Below, in pieces: positions 28,548 through 37,169 of a stretch of DNA of 64,000 nt. The stretch lies in contig NZ_CP033070.1 of assembly GCF_003669035.1 (NCBI RefSeq), positions 4,092,001-4,156,000 of the forward strand, read 5' to 3'. The position numbers and the translations under genes are program-made. The first letter of the stretch is position 1, and each line of letters starts with the position of its first letter. This DNA is from Chryseobacterium sp. 3008163 (GTDB lineage: Bacteria; Bacteroidota; Bacteroidia; Flavobacteriales; Weeksellaceae). A model generated the notes under the pieces. The model worked only from the letters and a program-made list of their open reading frames with translations, searched no databases and was not told where the DNA came from.

Positions 28548-29951
28548 ATGAGTCAATTCGATGTTACCGTAATAGGTTCTGGTCCTGGTGGTTATGTTGC
28601 CGCAATTCGTGCAGCACAATTAGGTTTCAAAACAGCAATTATCGAAAAATATTCAACTTTAGGCGGAACTTGTCTTAACGTTGGATGTATTCCTTCAAAA
28701 GCGCTTTTAGACAGTTCTGAACATTTCGAAAACGCAAAACACAATTTTGCAGGTCACGGAATCATTATTAATGAACCTCAAGCTGACATCGCAAGAATGA
28801 TTGAGCGTAAAAATGAGGTTATTAAGCAAAACACAGACGGAATAAGTTACTTGATGAACAAAAACAAAATCACTGTTTTTGAAGGTCTTGGAAGCTTCGA
28901 ATCTGCTACTCAGGTTAAAGTAACAAAAAACGACGGTTCTACAGAAACGATCGATTCTAAATATACCATCATTGCAACAGGTTCTAAGCCAACTTCTTTA
29001 CCTTTCATCACTTTAGATAAAGAAAGAGTAATTACTTCTACAGAGGCTTTAAATCTTAAGGAAATTCCTAAGCATTTAGTCGTTATAGGTGGTGGAGTAA
29101 TCGGTCTAGAATTAGGTTCTGTTTATTTAAGATTAGGAGCTCAGGTAACGGTTGTTGAGTTTATGGACAAGATCATTCCTACAATGGATGGAGCTTTAAG
29201 TAAAGAATTAACTAAAGTTCTTAAGAAGCAAGGAATGAAGTTCATGCTTTCTACAGCGGTTTCTGCAGTTGAAAGAAATGGAGATACTGTAAAAATTACA
29301 GCTAAAGATAAAAAAGGAGAAGAAGTAACCGTTGAAGGAGATTACTGTTTAGTTTCTGTAGGTAGAAAACCTTACACAGACGGTCTTGGATTGGAGAAAG
29401 CTGGAGTTGAGCTTGACGAGAGAGGAAGAGTGAAAACTAACGATCACCTTCAGACAAATGTTGCAAACATCTACGCAATCGGAGACGTTATCAAAGGTGC
29501 GATGTTGGCTCACAAAGCTGAAGAAGAAGGAGTTTTCGTTGCTGAAACTTTAGCTGGACAAAAGCCTCATGTTAACTATAACCTAATTCCTGGTGTTGTT
29601 TACACTTGGCCTGAAGTTGCCGGAGTTGGTAAAACTGAAGAGCAACTGAAAGAAGAGGGAGTAGCTTACAAAGTTGGATCTTTCCCAATGAGAGCATTAG
29701 GAAGAAGCCGTGCAAGTGGTGATGTTGATGGTTTGGTTAAAATCATTGCAGACGAAAAAACTGACGAAGTTTTAGGAATGCACATCGTAGGAGCAAGAGC
29801 TGCCGATTTGATTGCAGAAGGAGTTATCGCAATGGAATTCCGTGCAAGTGCAGAAGATATCGCAAGAAGTTCTCACGCGCACCCGACTTACGCAGAAGCT
29901 ATTAAAGAAGCTGCTTTGGATGCAACGGGTAAAAGACCTATTCATATGTAA
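28548..29951 (+). CDS. lpdA: Dihydrolipoyl dehydrogenase
   Basis: A 467-residue FAD disulfide oxidoreductase, the E3 subunit of pyruvate and 2-oxoglutarate dehydrogenases. The FAD motif Gly-Ser-Gly-Pro-Gly-Gly is at 10-15, the redox-active disulfide is Cys42-x4-Cys47 in Gly-Gly-Thr-Cys-Leu-Asn-Val-Gly-Cys, the NAD motif Gly-Gly-Gly-Val-Ile-Gly is near 183, and the catalytic His445/Glu450 pair closes the C-terminus. Codon use is more biased toward a few codons than in neighbours, as expected for a highly expressed gene. It stands alone; the E1/E2 genes are not here. Confidence 0.97.
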   Translation: MSQFDVTVIGSGPGGYVAAIRAAQLGFKTAIIEKYSTLGGTCLNVGCIPSKALLDSSEHFENAKHNFAGHGIIINEPQADIARMIERKNEVIKQNTDGISYLMNKNKITVFEGLGSFESATQVKVTKNDGSTETIDSKYTIIATGSKPTSLPFITLDKERVITSTEALNLKEIPKHLVVIGGGVIGLELGSVYLRLGAQVTVVEFMDKIIPTMDGALSKELTKVLKKQGMKFMLSTAVSAVERNGDTVKITAKDKKGEEVTVEGDYCLVSVGRKPYTDGLGLEKAGVELDERGRVKTNDHLQTNVANIYAIGDVIKGAMLAHKAEEEGVFVAETLAGQKPHVNYNLIPGVVYTWPEVAGVGKTEEQLKEEGVAYKVGSFPMRALGRSRASGDVDGLVKIIADEKTDEVLGMHIVGARAADLIAEGVIAMEFRASAEDIARSSHAHPTYAEAIKEAALDATGKRPIHM

Positions 29952-30043
29952 TTGAAAAATTTTCAAGATATATTTAAAGAGAAATCATATTTTTGGTTTC
30001 TCTTTTTTTGGCATAAAAATCGAGATTAAAAATAAAAATTGTT

Positions 30044-30919
30044 TATGAAAAATATATTTATTGGTGTGATGCTTTTTTTGGACTGCATTCATTTGCGCAG
30101 GAAGCCGGAAAAGCCGGTGAGCTTTTGAAAAATGAAGTTTCAAAAAATGAAATAAAATCCTCAAATACCAAAAGACAGGATTCTAGAGATAATAATTCAT
30201 CTAATTCTACAGGATTTAGAAATCCAAATAATCAGAATAATTCGAACAGAAAACCTATAAACCCTAATTATCAATGGAATCAAAACTACGGTTATGCCGA
30301 AGTTTTTGTAAGAATTCCTGAACAGGGATATTTCAGTGTGGAACTGGCTGATCAGATGATTTCAAATAATTCTGGAAAATACAGATTCTTTGATCTGCAA
30401 TCGGGAAGAATGCCAATTTCTATCTATGATAATGGATATTTGATTTACAGAACAACTTTAAATGTGCGCAACAACAGCAGATTAGTTCTTGATTTTTTCA
30501 CAAATAAAGGTTTGTATCTCTTAGATTCTTATCCGCTTCAAAATGGATATTATGGTTTCGAAAATTGGAATGACCTCTGGAATAATCCTTATGGCAACTC
30601 GGGAAATAATGGCAATGGCAATAATCCAAATGTGATGGACGGTCAGACTTTTCAGCAATTTATATCAGCTATGAAAAAAGATGCGTGGTTTGATGATAAG
30701 AAAATTGCTTTCATCAATCAGCAAGGTCGCCATGCGATGTTTACCTCAGAGCAGATCAGTATTTTGGTTAAAGATTTAAGCTTCGATAAAAACAGAGTTA
30801 TTTTAGCTAAATCATTATTTTCAAAATGTGTTGACAAACAAAAATATTTTATTGTAGGCGATGCATTTGATTTTGAAAGCAACAGACGAGATTTGATGGA
30901 TTTTATTTCTAAATATTAA
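30044..30919 (+). CDS. Secreted DUF4476 domain protein, frameshifted in the signal peptide
   Basis: The reading frame from 30125 has no credible start, but an ATG at 30044 begins a signal peptide (Met-Lys-Asn-Ile-Phe-Ile-Gly-Val-Met-Leu) that falls out of frame at the T7 run 30073-30079. One extra T restores Phe-Phe-Gly-Leu-His-Ser-Phe-Ala-Gln and the full protein of about 292 residues. The middle is Asn/Gly-rich, with a beta region reading Tyr-Ala-Glu-Val-Phe-Val-Arg-Ile-Pro. The C-terminal 95 residues fit DUF4476, a helical domain of unknown role common in Bacteroidota. Probably periplasmic or surface-exposed. Confidence 0.75.
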   Translation, partial: YEKYIYWCDAFFGLHSFAQEAGKAGELLKNEVSKNEIKSSNTKRQDSRDNNSSNSTGFRNPNNQNNSNRKPINPNYQWNQNYGYAEVFVRIPEQGYFSVELADQMISNNSGKYRFFDLQSGRMPISIYDNGYLIYRTTLNVRNNSRLVLDFFTNKGLYLLDSYPLQNGYYGFENWNDLWNNPYGNSGNNGNGNNPNVMDGQTFQQFISAMKKDAWFDDKKIAFINQQGRHAMFTSEQISILVKDLSFDKNRVILAKSLFSKCVDKQKYFIVGDAFDFESNRRDLMDFISKY

Positions 30920-30929
30920 TTAAATTCTC

Positions 30930-31415
30930 GTGGGGAAATTAATTTCACTTTTAATTATAATTTTTTCTCAACTGTTTTCTGGTCAGAATATTGAATCTTC
31001 AAGAAAAACTGTTGAGAAAATAAATCAGACACAGGGATTTAAAATTAGGATAGTTCCCAATTCTTACTATTCTGATAAAAATATAGTGACAGACAATGGC
31101 ATTGAATTAAAGGGATATTATAAAAATAATAAACTTTTGAAAATGGAGTGTTGGGTAGGATTATCTGCATGGAAAATTATCACAGAATATTTCTTTTCAG
31201 ATAATGGGGAATTGGTTTTTGTTCACTCAAAAAAATATCAGATTGTTGGTGAAAATGGGTATCTTAAAAAACCACAACTTCTTTCAGAACGGAGATATTA
31301 CTATGAGGACGATAAGGTGATAAAAACGATTGGAGTAAATGATAATGATGAAAAAAAAGACTTTTTACAAGAGTCTAAAAACTTGATGAATGATTTGAAA
31401 CATTTCAATAATTAA
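30930..31415 (+). CDS. Secreted hypothetical protein, GTG start
   Basis: A 161-residue protein with a signal peptide (hydrophobic core Ile-Ser-Leu-Leu-Ile-Ile-Ile-Phe-Ser, cleavage near Phe-Ser-Gly-Gln). The start is GTG at 30930, 10 bases after the DUF4476 stop. The mature part is beta-rich and Lys/Tyr-rich. I do not recognise the family. Co-transcription with the DUF4476 gene is likely. Confidence 0.65.
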   Translation: MGKLISLLIIIFSQLFSGQNIESSRKTVEKINQTQGFKIRIVPNSYYSDKNIVTDNGIELKGYYKNNKLLKMECWVGLSAWKIITEYFFSDNGELVFVHSKKYQIVGENGYLKKPQLLSERRYYYEDDKVIKTIGVNDNDEKKDFLQESKNLMNDLKHFNN

Positions 31416-31505
31416 ATTTAAGTTTAATTGAGATAAAAAAACTCAAACCTAATAACTTTAAACCCTCCGACTCTAAAAACGCTCAAACTCTCAAACTAAT
31501 TTCCG

Positions 31506-31513
31506 TACCTTTG
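31506..31513 (+). promoter_or_regulatory. -7 element of cvfB
   Basis: TACCTTTG matches TAnnTTTG, 18 bases ahead of the ATG at 31532. No clear TTG at -33. Confidence 0.45.
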
Positions 31514-31531
31514 CCAACTAAATTATCATCA

Positions 31532-32355
31532 ATGCAAATCGGAAGAACTCAGACTTTAAAAATTTCAGAAAAAAATAATTCAGGATGGATGCTTGAATCC
31601 GAAACGGGCGAGACCGCTTTTATGTCTAAAGTTTTCATTCGTGACGAAAAAGAAATTGGTGATGAGATTGAAGTTTTCGTTTATCAGGACGATCATAAAC
31701 TAAAAGCTACAACAGAAACTCCATTGGCAGAAGTTGGAGAATTTGCGGTAATGAGCTGTGTGCAAAGTCTTCCAAGCGGAGCTTTTATGGATTGGGGAAT
31801 TATCAAAGACCTTTTCATTCCCTACAAACAACAAAAATCTAAAATTCTTGAAGGAAAAAGATACCTTGTGAATCTTTATATCGATGAAGAATTAGAATTG
31901 ATTACAGGAACCACAAAGTTCAAAAGAAATCCGCAATATGAAAATGTACCTTTTCAAAAGGCGATAAAGTAGAGCTCATCATGATGAACGAAAGTGAATT
32001 AGGCTGGAATGTGGTTATCAATAAAAAATACTTAGGATTGATCTATGCATCTGATGTTTACAAAAAAGTATATCCGCTTTCTGAAGAAGAAGGTTATATT
32101 AAAACAATCCGTGAAGACGGAAAAATAGATGTTTCTCTTCAACCGGAAGGTTTTGAAAACATTGATGAGTTTAGGCAAAAAATTCTAAATAAATTAGAGG
32201 AAAACTTTGGTTTACTTCACTTATCAGACAAATCTTCTCCTGAAGAAATTAAAGATGAACTTCACATGAGTAAAAAGAACTTCAAGAAAGCACTTGGAGG
32301 TCTATATAAAGATAAAATAGTTGAGATTTTGGATGATAAAATCAAGTTAGTATAA
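31532..32355 (+). CDS. cvfB: S1-like RNA-binding protein CvfB (YitL family), frameshifted
   Basis: The start is the ATG at 31532 (Met-Gln-Ile-Gly-Arg-Thr-Gln); a TTG seven codons upstream overlaps the -7 box. The frame stops at 31972 and resumes at 31981. Adding one A to the A4 run at 31956-31959 gives Phe-Gln-Lys-Gly-Asp-Lys-Val-Glu-Leu-Ile-Met and a protein of about 274 residues. It has tandem S1-type beta-barrels (for example Phe-Met-Asp-Trp-Gly-Ile-Ile-Lys-Asp-Leu-Phe and Gly-Trp-Asn-Val-Val-Ile) and a C-terminal winged helix, as in CvfB, which binds RNA and affects virulence genes in Staphylococcus. Confidence 0.88.
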
Positions 32356-32360
32356 AATAA

Positions 32361-32388
32361 AAAGAGCAGAAATTTCTGCTCTTTTTTG
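32361..32388. terminator. Bidirectional terminator
   Basis: AAAGAGCAGAAATTTCTGCTCTTTTTT is a near-perfect palindrome with a T-run, shared by cvfB and the convergent T9SS surface protein gene. Confidence 0.88.
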
Positions 32389-32391
32389 TGT

Positions 32392-35300
32392 TTAATTTCT
32401 GTTTTTAATTAATAACCAGCCGTTGTAAACTCTGCCATCTGAAACTTTTATGGTATACCAGTAGTTTCCTGTAGCAAGTGGTGCCGAGTTGTACTTTCCG
32501 TCCCATTCAAAAGGTTTTTTGGATATTGTTTGTTTAAAAACGATTAAACCTTTTCTATCATAAACCAAAATTTCAGTTCCGGAATAATTTTCTAATCCTG
32601 CAATTCGCCATTTATCATTTGTACCATCACCATTCGGCGAAATCATATTTGGAATATTAAAAATAGAGAAGCTTTTCTCTCCGATGATGCATCCCGATTT
32701 TGTTCTTACATAAATTTTGTATTCTCCCAAACTCAGATTGCTAAATACATTAGAATTTTGCCAATTTTGGTTATCTAAAGAATACTCATAGTTTCCAGGT
32801 AAAGACATCATTACGGTAGCCGAATTATTTGTAATATTTACAGCAACAATTTCACCCAAAACTGAGTAACTCAGCTCGATATCGTCTGTGTTTTGACATC
32901 CAAAGCTATTGGTCACTTGCACCCAATAATTTCCGGGAGTTGATACAGTAATAGTTTGTGAAGTAGCACCAGTGCTCCAGAGATAAGATGCAAAACCACT
33001 TCCTGCATCAAGTGTCACAGTTTTTCCTCTACAAAAATCAAAATCTTCAGGAAGGATAATAATAGGTTTCGGATTTAAATTTAATTCTAACACAACATCT
33101 TTAAAGCATCCTTCTGCAGTCGAAACTCTTACATTAATAATCGTTGATCCGATATTTAAAGTATAATTTGAAAAATTTGTTATTGGGTTTCCTGATTGGT
33201 CGGTGTATGTGAAAATGTAGTTGTTAGGATTTACAATAATATTTGATTGATATGATGTAAAGTCTACCACCATTGTGTTTCCGGTAGAACTGTTGCACAA
33301 AGAAACTCTGTAATTGTTCGCCGGAACATTGTTTTGTGATAAAGTAACAGCAATACCAAGTTTCTCAGATTCACAATTGTTTAGTGTTTGGGAGACAAAA
33401 TACGTTTGTCCGTGAACGAGTGGAGTGGTTATAGGCAGAATATTTCCTGCTGCATCATAATAAATTAAAGCAGTTCCGTTGACCACTAAATTTGCCGAGG
33501 TAGGATTTGCTGATGTACAAAAATCCTGCGTTAAAGCTGCTGTTGGTTTTGGTGTGTTATTTACGGTTACCTGAATTGAGATTTTCGCACTTTCACAACC
33601 ATTAATTGTTTGAGATGCAAAATAAGTTTGTCCGTTTACAAGCGGAGTAGTTAAAGGCAATATGTTATTTGCTGTATCATACCATTTTATATTCTGGCCT
33701 GTAATCTGGATATTTAATATTGTCGGTTGATTAATGGTACAGAAAGTCTGAGTAGCATTTGCTGTGGTTGGTAAAACCGTTGGTGAGATAATCACATTCT
33801 GATTTTGAGTAGCTGTGTTTCCATTCCCATCACTATAAGTCCAATGAATTATATGTGTTCCTGCGGTTGAGTATGAAAGCGGATCTGTTGTTGTAGCTGT
33901 GATCGTCCCCGTACAATTGTCTGTTGCAGTCGGGAAAGTAGAAACTATAGTGTTGCAATCTCCGGTAATATCTGGAAGTTGAGCTGTGTTTGGAATTGGT
34001 GCTACGTTATCTCCCACAACAATATTTACGGTGAAACTTCCGTCGCAAGCTCCACTTCCTGTGATTTGACAAGTGTACGTTCCTGCATTAGCTGATGTTG
34101 CATTTGGAATTGTTGGATTCTGTAAATTTGAGACAAAACCGTTTGGTCCTGTCCAAGCGTACGTTGTTCCGCCGGTTGCATTGAGTTGAATATTTGAATT
34201 GATACAAACGGGGGAGTTGGAAGCGACCATTCCGGTGGAAGTACAGTCCTGAAATTTTGCAATAAAAACATCATTAGAAGGATGGCCTCCGGTTTGCTGA
34301 AAAGTTCCCGGAGTTGCAATACCTGTTGTATTATTGCTAGACATTCCTGTGAAATATAAATAACCTTCATTATCTTTAGTAACATATCCTAATTGGGTCG
34401 CTCCATTACCTGAATAGTATGTTCCCCATTCTTTTATATCATTTTGATTGTATTTAATTACAAATGTAGAATTGTACATCGCAGGCATTCCCATATAAGC
34501 ACCAGGTGTTGATATATCGGGTTGCCCATTTGAATGTAATCCAATGTGAAAAACATTTCCAGCGCTGTCTATATATGCAGAATGCTGTGAAGAAGATTGA
34601 AAATTTAAATTTGTTTTTGTTATTGTATTGGTTGTCAGATTTACTCTCCATATTCCGGAAGGTCCATATATAGGTCCATTAAAATCAGGAAATTCACCGG
34701 CAAGAATTAGAGTATTATTAATAATTCTTGCTTCCCAAACATACTCCTGAATAGAGTTTCCATAATAGCTTGACCTTAAAAGTGTTCCTGATTTTGAAAA
34801 TTTTAAATATAATCCGTCACTTACTCCTCCAAACGTAGATTGGAATGGATTTATCATTGGAATATTTTGAGAACGGGTAGCTCCGATAATTTCCAAATCT
34901 CCAACTGATGAAAATATATTAAAAATTGAAGTTGAATGATCTGATCCTCCAAAAAATGATGACCAAACAGTATTGCCCGTTGTAGCATCCAATTGAATTA
35001 TATAACCATCGGTGTAACCGCTGGGACTTAGTTTTGTTGGTTGCGAAGCATTTAATACAGGAAAATTGGGGCTCATTGTCTGTCCTCCTAAAAAGACCTG
35101 ATTGCCATTATATGAAATTGTATATAAATTTTCTGGAGAATTGCCGATAAAATGCTTCTGATATATTAAAGCTCCAGCTGAGTTAAATTTTACTAAAAAC
35201 GCGTCTGTATTGCTACTAATTCTGTTGATTTCGCCACCAGCATATATATTATAATTTTCGTCAAAATCAAAACTTTGAAAACCATCATCTCTCGGAGTTC

Positions 35301-36309
35301 CAAAATAAGTTCCCCATAATTTTTGACCATCTTTTGTTATTTTCATTAAAAAAGCATCAAGTGATCCAATAATATTTTGTTGAAATACACCTGAAGTAGC
35401 AATATTCGTTGTACTAGTTGTAGCTCCGGCAAGATAACCTGTACTTTGACTGTCTGTCTTATATCTTCCATAGTCTTCACCGAAACCTCCTGCATAACTT
35501 CCCCAGATTCTTGTAGGAACAGGATCTATTACCATAGTTTCAGTAGAGTTTTCTACAGGAGCTGTAAAACCGAAAACTTGATTTCCCAAATCATTAAACG
35601 AAACAGCTATGTCTTTTTTGGTCTTACCCTCTATCCAACTTTGTGGAATGTTTTCATACATTTCACCAAATCTTAGATTCATTTTAAGTTTTCCTTCTTC
35701 AAGCATTGCTAATGCTCCCTGAAATTTCATTTTTATATCAGAAACTTTCCCTCCCGGATGGATTACAAAATTGTATTCAACAGGTTTTAGTGTGTCGTTC
35801 GGTTTAAAGAATACCAAATCAATATTCTGATATATGTTTTTATAAATTACTTTCTCGTAGCGATGCACATTAGTTATACCTTTCGGGTGGTAGAGTAGAT
35901 TATAATAATTCTCATAATCTTTAGATTTTCCTTCTGTTATTATTTTAGCATTACTATTAGAATTTACAAGTTCAATATCTATTCTGTGAAAAAGATTCTC
36001 ATAAGTGTATTCGTCAAGATTATAATCTTTTTTGTTTACCACAAGATTTTCTTTGCCTTTATTAAAATTATGGTTTTTTGTTTTCTCTGTTTCATAAACA
36101 TCATAAGAAAAACCATTAGAGCGTAGCTGAACATTTAATCCTGCCGAATGAAATAAATACTTCACATCAGAATTTTCCTTTCCATTCTGATCTACAATCT
36201 GTCCTTTATTTTCATAAAAGTGATATTCATTATTCTTTTGGAATTTCGTTTGTCCAAACACAAAAAGACAACAGAAAACTGTTAAAAGAAACAAAACTTT
36301 TTTCATCAT
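32392..36309 (-). CDS. Giant T9SS surface protein with SBBP repeats, Ig-like and HYR domains
   Basis: I choose the ATG at 36309 (Met-Met-Lys-Lys-Val-Leu-Phe), which opens a standard signal peptide ending Val-Phe-Gly-Gln; 30 more codons upstream are not signal-like. The 1305-residue product has an N-terminal domain found in flavobacterial SBBP proteins, a beta-propeller-like block of repeats (Gly-Thr-Tyr-Phe-Gly and Asp-Gly-Tyr-Ile-Ile-type units, about 300-690), an Ig-like region, a HYR domain around Asp-Asn-Cys-Thr-Gly, several Cys-containing repeats, and a type B T9SS sorting domain (Ile-Ser-Pro-Asn-Gly-Asp-Gly-Thr-Asn-Asp, then Trp-Asp-Gly-Lys) at the end. It is exported by type IX secretion and anchored or released at the cell surface, probably for adhesion. 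Confidence 0.9.
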   Translation of the reverse strand: MMKKVLFLLTVFCCLFVFGQTKFQKNNEYHFYENKGQIVDQNGKENSDVKYLFHSAGLNVQLRSNGFSYDVYETEKTKNHNFNKGKENLVVNKKDYNLDEYTYENLFHRIDIELVNSNSNAKIITEGKSKDYENYYNLLYHPKGITNVHRYEKVIYKNIYQNIDLVFFKPNDTLKPVEYNFVIHPGGKVSDIKMKFQGALAMLEEGKLKMNLRFGEMYENIPQSWIEGKTKKDIAVSFNDLGNQVFGFTAPVENSTETMVIDPVPTRIWGSYAGGFGEDYGRYKTDSQSTGYLAGATTSTTNIATSGVFQQNIIGSLDAFLMKITKDGQKLWGTYFGTPRDDGFQSFDFDENYNIYAGGEINRISSNTDAFLVKFNSAGALIYQKHFIGNSPENLYTISYNGNQVFLGGQTMSPNFPVLNASQPTKLSPSGYTDGYIIQLDATTGNTVWSSFFGGSDHSTSIFNIFSSVGDLEIIGATRSQNIPMINPFQSTFGGVSDGLYLKFSKSGTLLRSSYYGNSIQEYVWEARIINNTLILAGEFPDFNGPIYGPSGIWRVNLTTNTITKTNLNFQSSSQHSAYIDSAGNVFHIGLHSNGQPDISTPGAYMGMPAMYNSTFVIKYNQNDIKEWGTYYSGNGATQLGYVTKDNEGYLYFTGMSSNNTTGIATPGTFQQTGGHPSNDVFIAKFQDCTSTGMVASNSPVCINSNIQLNATGGTTYAWTGPNGFVSNLQNPTIPNATSANAGTYTCQITGSGACDGSFTVNIVVGDNVAPIPNTAQLPDITGDCNTIVSTFPTATDNCTGTITATTTDPLSYSTAGTHIIHWTYSDGNGNTATQNQNVIISPTVLPTTANATQTFCTINQPTILNIQITGQNIKWYDTANNILPLTTPLVNGQTYFASQTINGCESAKISIQVTVNNTPKPTAALTQDFCTSANPTSANLVVNGTALIYYDAAGNILPITTPLVHGQTYFVSQTLNNCESEKLGIAVTLSQNNVPANNYRVSLCNSSTGNTMVVDFTSYQSNIIVNPNNYIFTYTDQSGNPITNFSNYTLNIGSTIINVRVSTAEGCFKDVVLELNLNPKPIIILPEDFDFCRGKTVTLDAGSGFASYLWSTGATSQTITVSTPGNYWVQVTNSFGCQNTDDIELSYSVLGEIVAVNITNNSATVMMSLPGNYEYSLDNQNWQNSNVFSNLSLGEYKIYVRTKSGCIIGEKSFSIFNIPNMISPNGDGTNDKWRIAGLENYSGTEILVYDRKGLIVFKQTISKKPFEWDGKYNSAPLATGNYWYTIKVSDGRVYNGWLLIKNRN

Positions 36310-36322
36310 TATTAATTTTCCG

Positions 36323-36330
36323 CAAATATA
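36323..36330 (-). promoter_or_regulatory. -7 element of the T9SS surface protein gene
   Basis: On the reverse strand TATATTTG (TAnnTTTG) lies 13 bases ahead of the chosen ATG at 36309, which also supports that start over the one farther upstream. Confidence 0.5.
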
Positions 36331-36414
36331 AACAAACAAAGATGTGATACGAATTAATAAATCATTAATACGTGATTGGATAGGTAAAATATGATGCAAA
36401 TCATATTAATTATT

Positions 36415-36439
36415 TTGTTTAACAATTTTGTCAAAACAA
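36415..36439 (+). promoter_or_regulatory. Upstream copy of direct repeat, possible TetR operator
   Basis: A 25-base unit that begins with the perfect dyad TTGTT-T-AACAA (36415-36425) and ends TGTCAAAACAA. A second copy, differing only in the three central bases (TTT against AAA), starts exactly 50 bases later and covers the tetR start codon. The repeat covers the -33 TTG of the promoter. Confidence 0.55.
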
Positions 36440-36457
36440 TTGTTTGATATATATTTG
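36428..36457 (+). promoter_or_regulatory. Promoter of tetR and the efflux operon
   Basis: TTG at 36428-36430, a 19-base spacer and TATATTTG at 36450-36457 match the Bacteroidota consensus exactly. It sits between the two copies of the TTGTTTAACAA dyad. Confidence 0.8.
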
Positions 36458-36464
36458 CACAAAA

Positions 36465-36489
36465 TTGTTTAACAAAAATGTCAAAACAA
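36465..36489 (+). promoter_or_regulatory. Downstream copy of direct repeat, possible TetR operator
   Basis: The second 25-base copy, TTGTTTAACAA at 36465-36475 followed by the ATG (36478) and first codons of tetR. A repressor bound at both copies would close the promoter and block the start of transcription. Confidence 0.55.
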
Positions 36490-37071
36490 GAAAAGAAAGA
36501 TCAAACTCAGGAATTAATCAAAGAGACTGCGAAGAATTTATTCTTTGTGCAGGGGAAATTTAACGCAACTACACAAGAAATTGCAGACGAGGCGGGTGTC
36601 AACAGAACATTGATCAACTACTACTTCAGATCACGAGATAATCTTATTCAAATTATTTTTGATGAAGCTCATCGAGTTGAAAAAGAGAAATCTGAGATTA
36701 TCATGAATTCTGACCTTCCATTCAAGGAAAAAATAGCCAAGTTCATCGATGGAAGTTTATCTACGAGTCTTCAGTATCCGTATTTAGAAACTTATATCGT
36801 TTCGCAAATCAATAAAGGAAGTTGTCACAAAAGAGACGTGGAAGAAGAGGAATTGAAAAAATTGTACGAAGACATCGAAAAAGAAATGCAATTGGGAAAT
36901 ATTGTGAAAATGGCTCCGGTTCAGTTTCTTCTCAATATGATTTCGCTTTTAGTGTTTCCTAGTGCGGTGCGTCCTCTGTTTTTAGAGAATTTAATGATTA
37001 CGGATAAAGAGTTTGATCAGATCATCTCAGAAAGAAAAGACATCATCCTTAACATGCTTTTTAAAAATTAA
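36478..37071 (+). CDS. TetR/AcrR family regulator of the efflux operon
   Basis: A 197-residue repressor. The helix-turn-helix is at about residues 25-50 (Gln-Glu-Ile-Ala-Asp-Glu-Ala-Gly-Val-Asn-Arg-Thr-Leu-Ile-Asn-Tyr-Tyr-Phe), which is the TetR signature, and the rest is the helical ligand-binding domain. It is the first gene of a four-gene unit with an outer-membrane channel, adaptor and RND pump, so it most likely senses a pump substrate and represses the unit. Possible operators flank its promoter. Confidence 0.92.
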   Translation: MSKQEKKDQTQELIKETAKNLFFVQGKFNATTQEIADEAGVNRTLINYYFRSRDNLIQIIFDEAHRVEKEKSEIIMNSDLPFKEKIAKFIDGSLSTSLQYPYLETYIVSQINKGSCHKRDVEEEELKKLYEDIEKEMQLGNIVKMAPVQFLLNMISLLVFPSAVRPLFLENLMITDKEFDQIISERKDIILNMLFKN

Positions 37072-37105
37072 TTAAAAACTGTTAAAGTAATTATAAAACT
37101 GAATC

Positions 37106-37125
37106 GTCATTTAGGAATAAATGAC
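37106..37125 (+). promoter_or_regulatory. Hairpin between tetR and the channel gene
   Basis: GTCATTTA-GGAA-TAAATGAC is a perfect 8-bp stem with a four-base loop, 45 bases ahead of the tolC-like start. It has no T-run, so it may stabilise or process the mRNA rather than stop transcription. Confidence 0.4.
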
Positions 37126-37169
37126 TGCAAGAAATCAAAATTATTAAAAAATAAACGAAGTAATAAATT

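Noticed and set aside
32392..36309. Short open frames on both strands inside the T9SS gene
   Set aside because: They have no independent start signals or promoter and follow the composition of the long gene.
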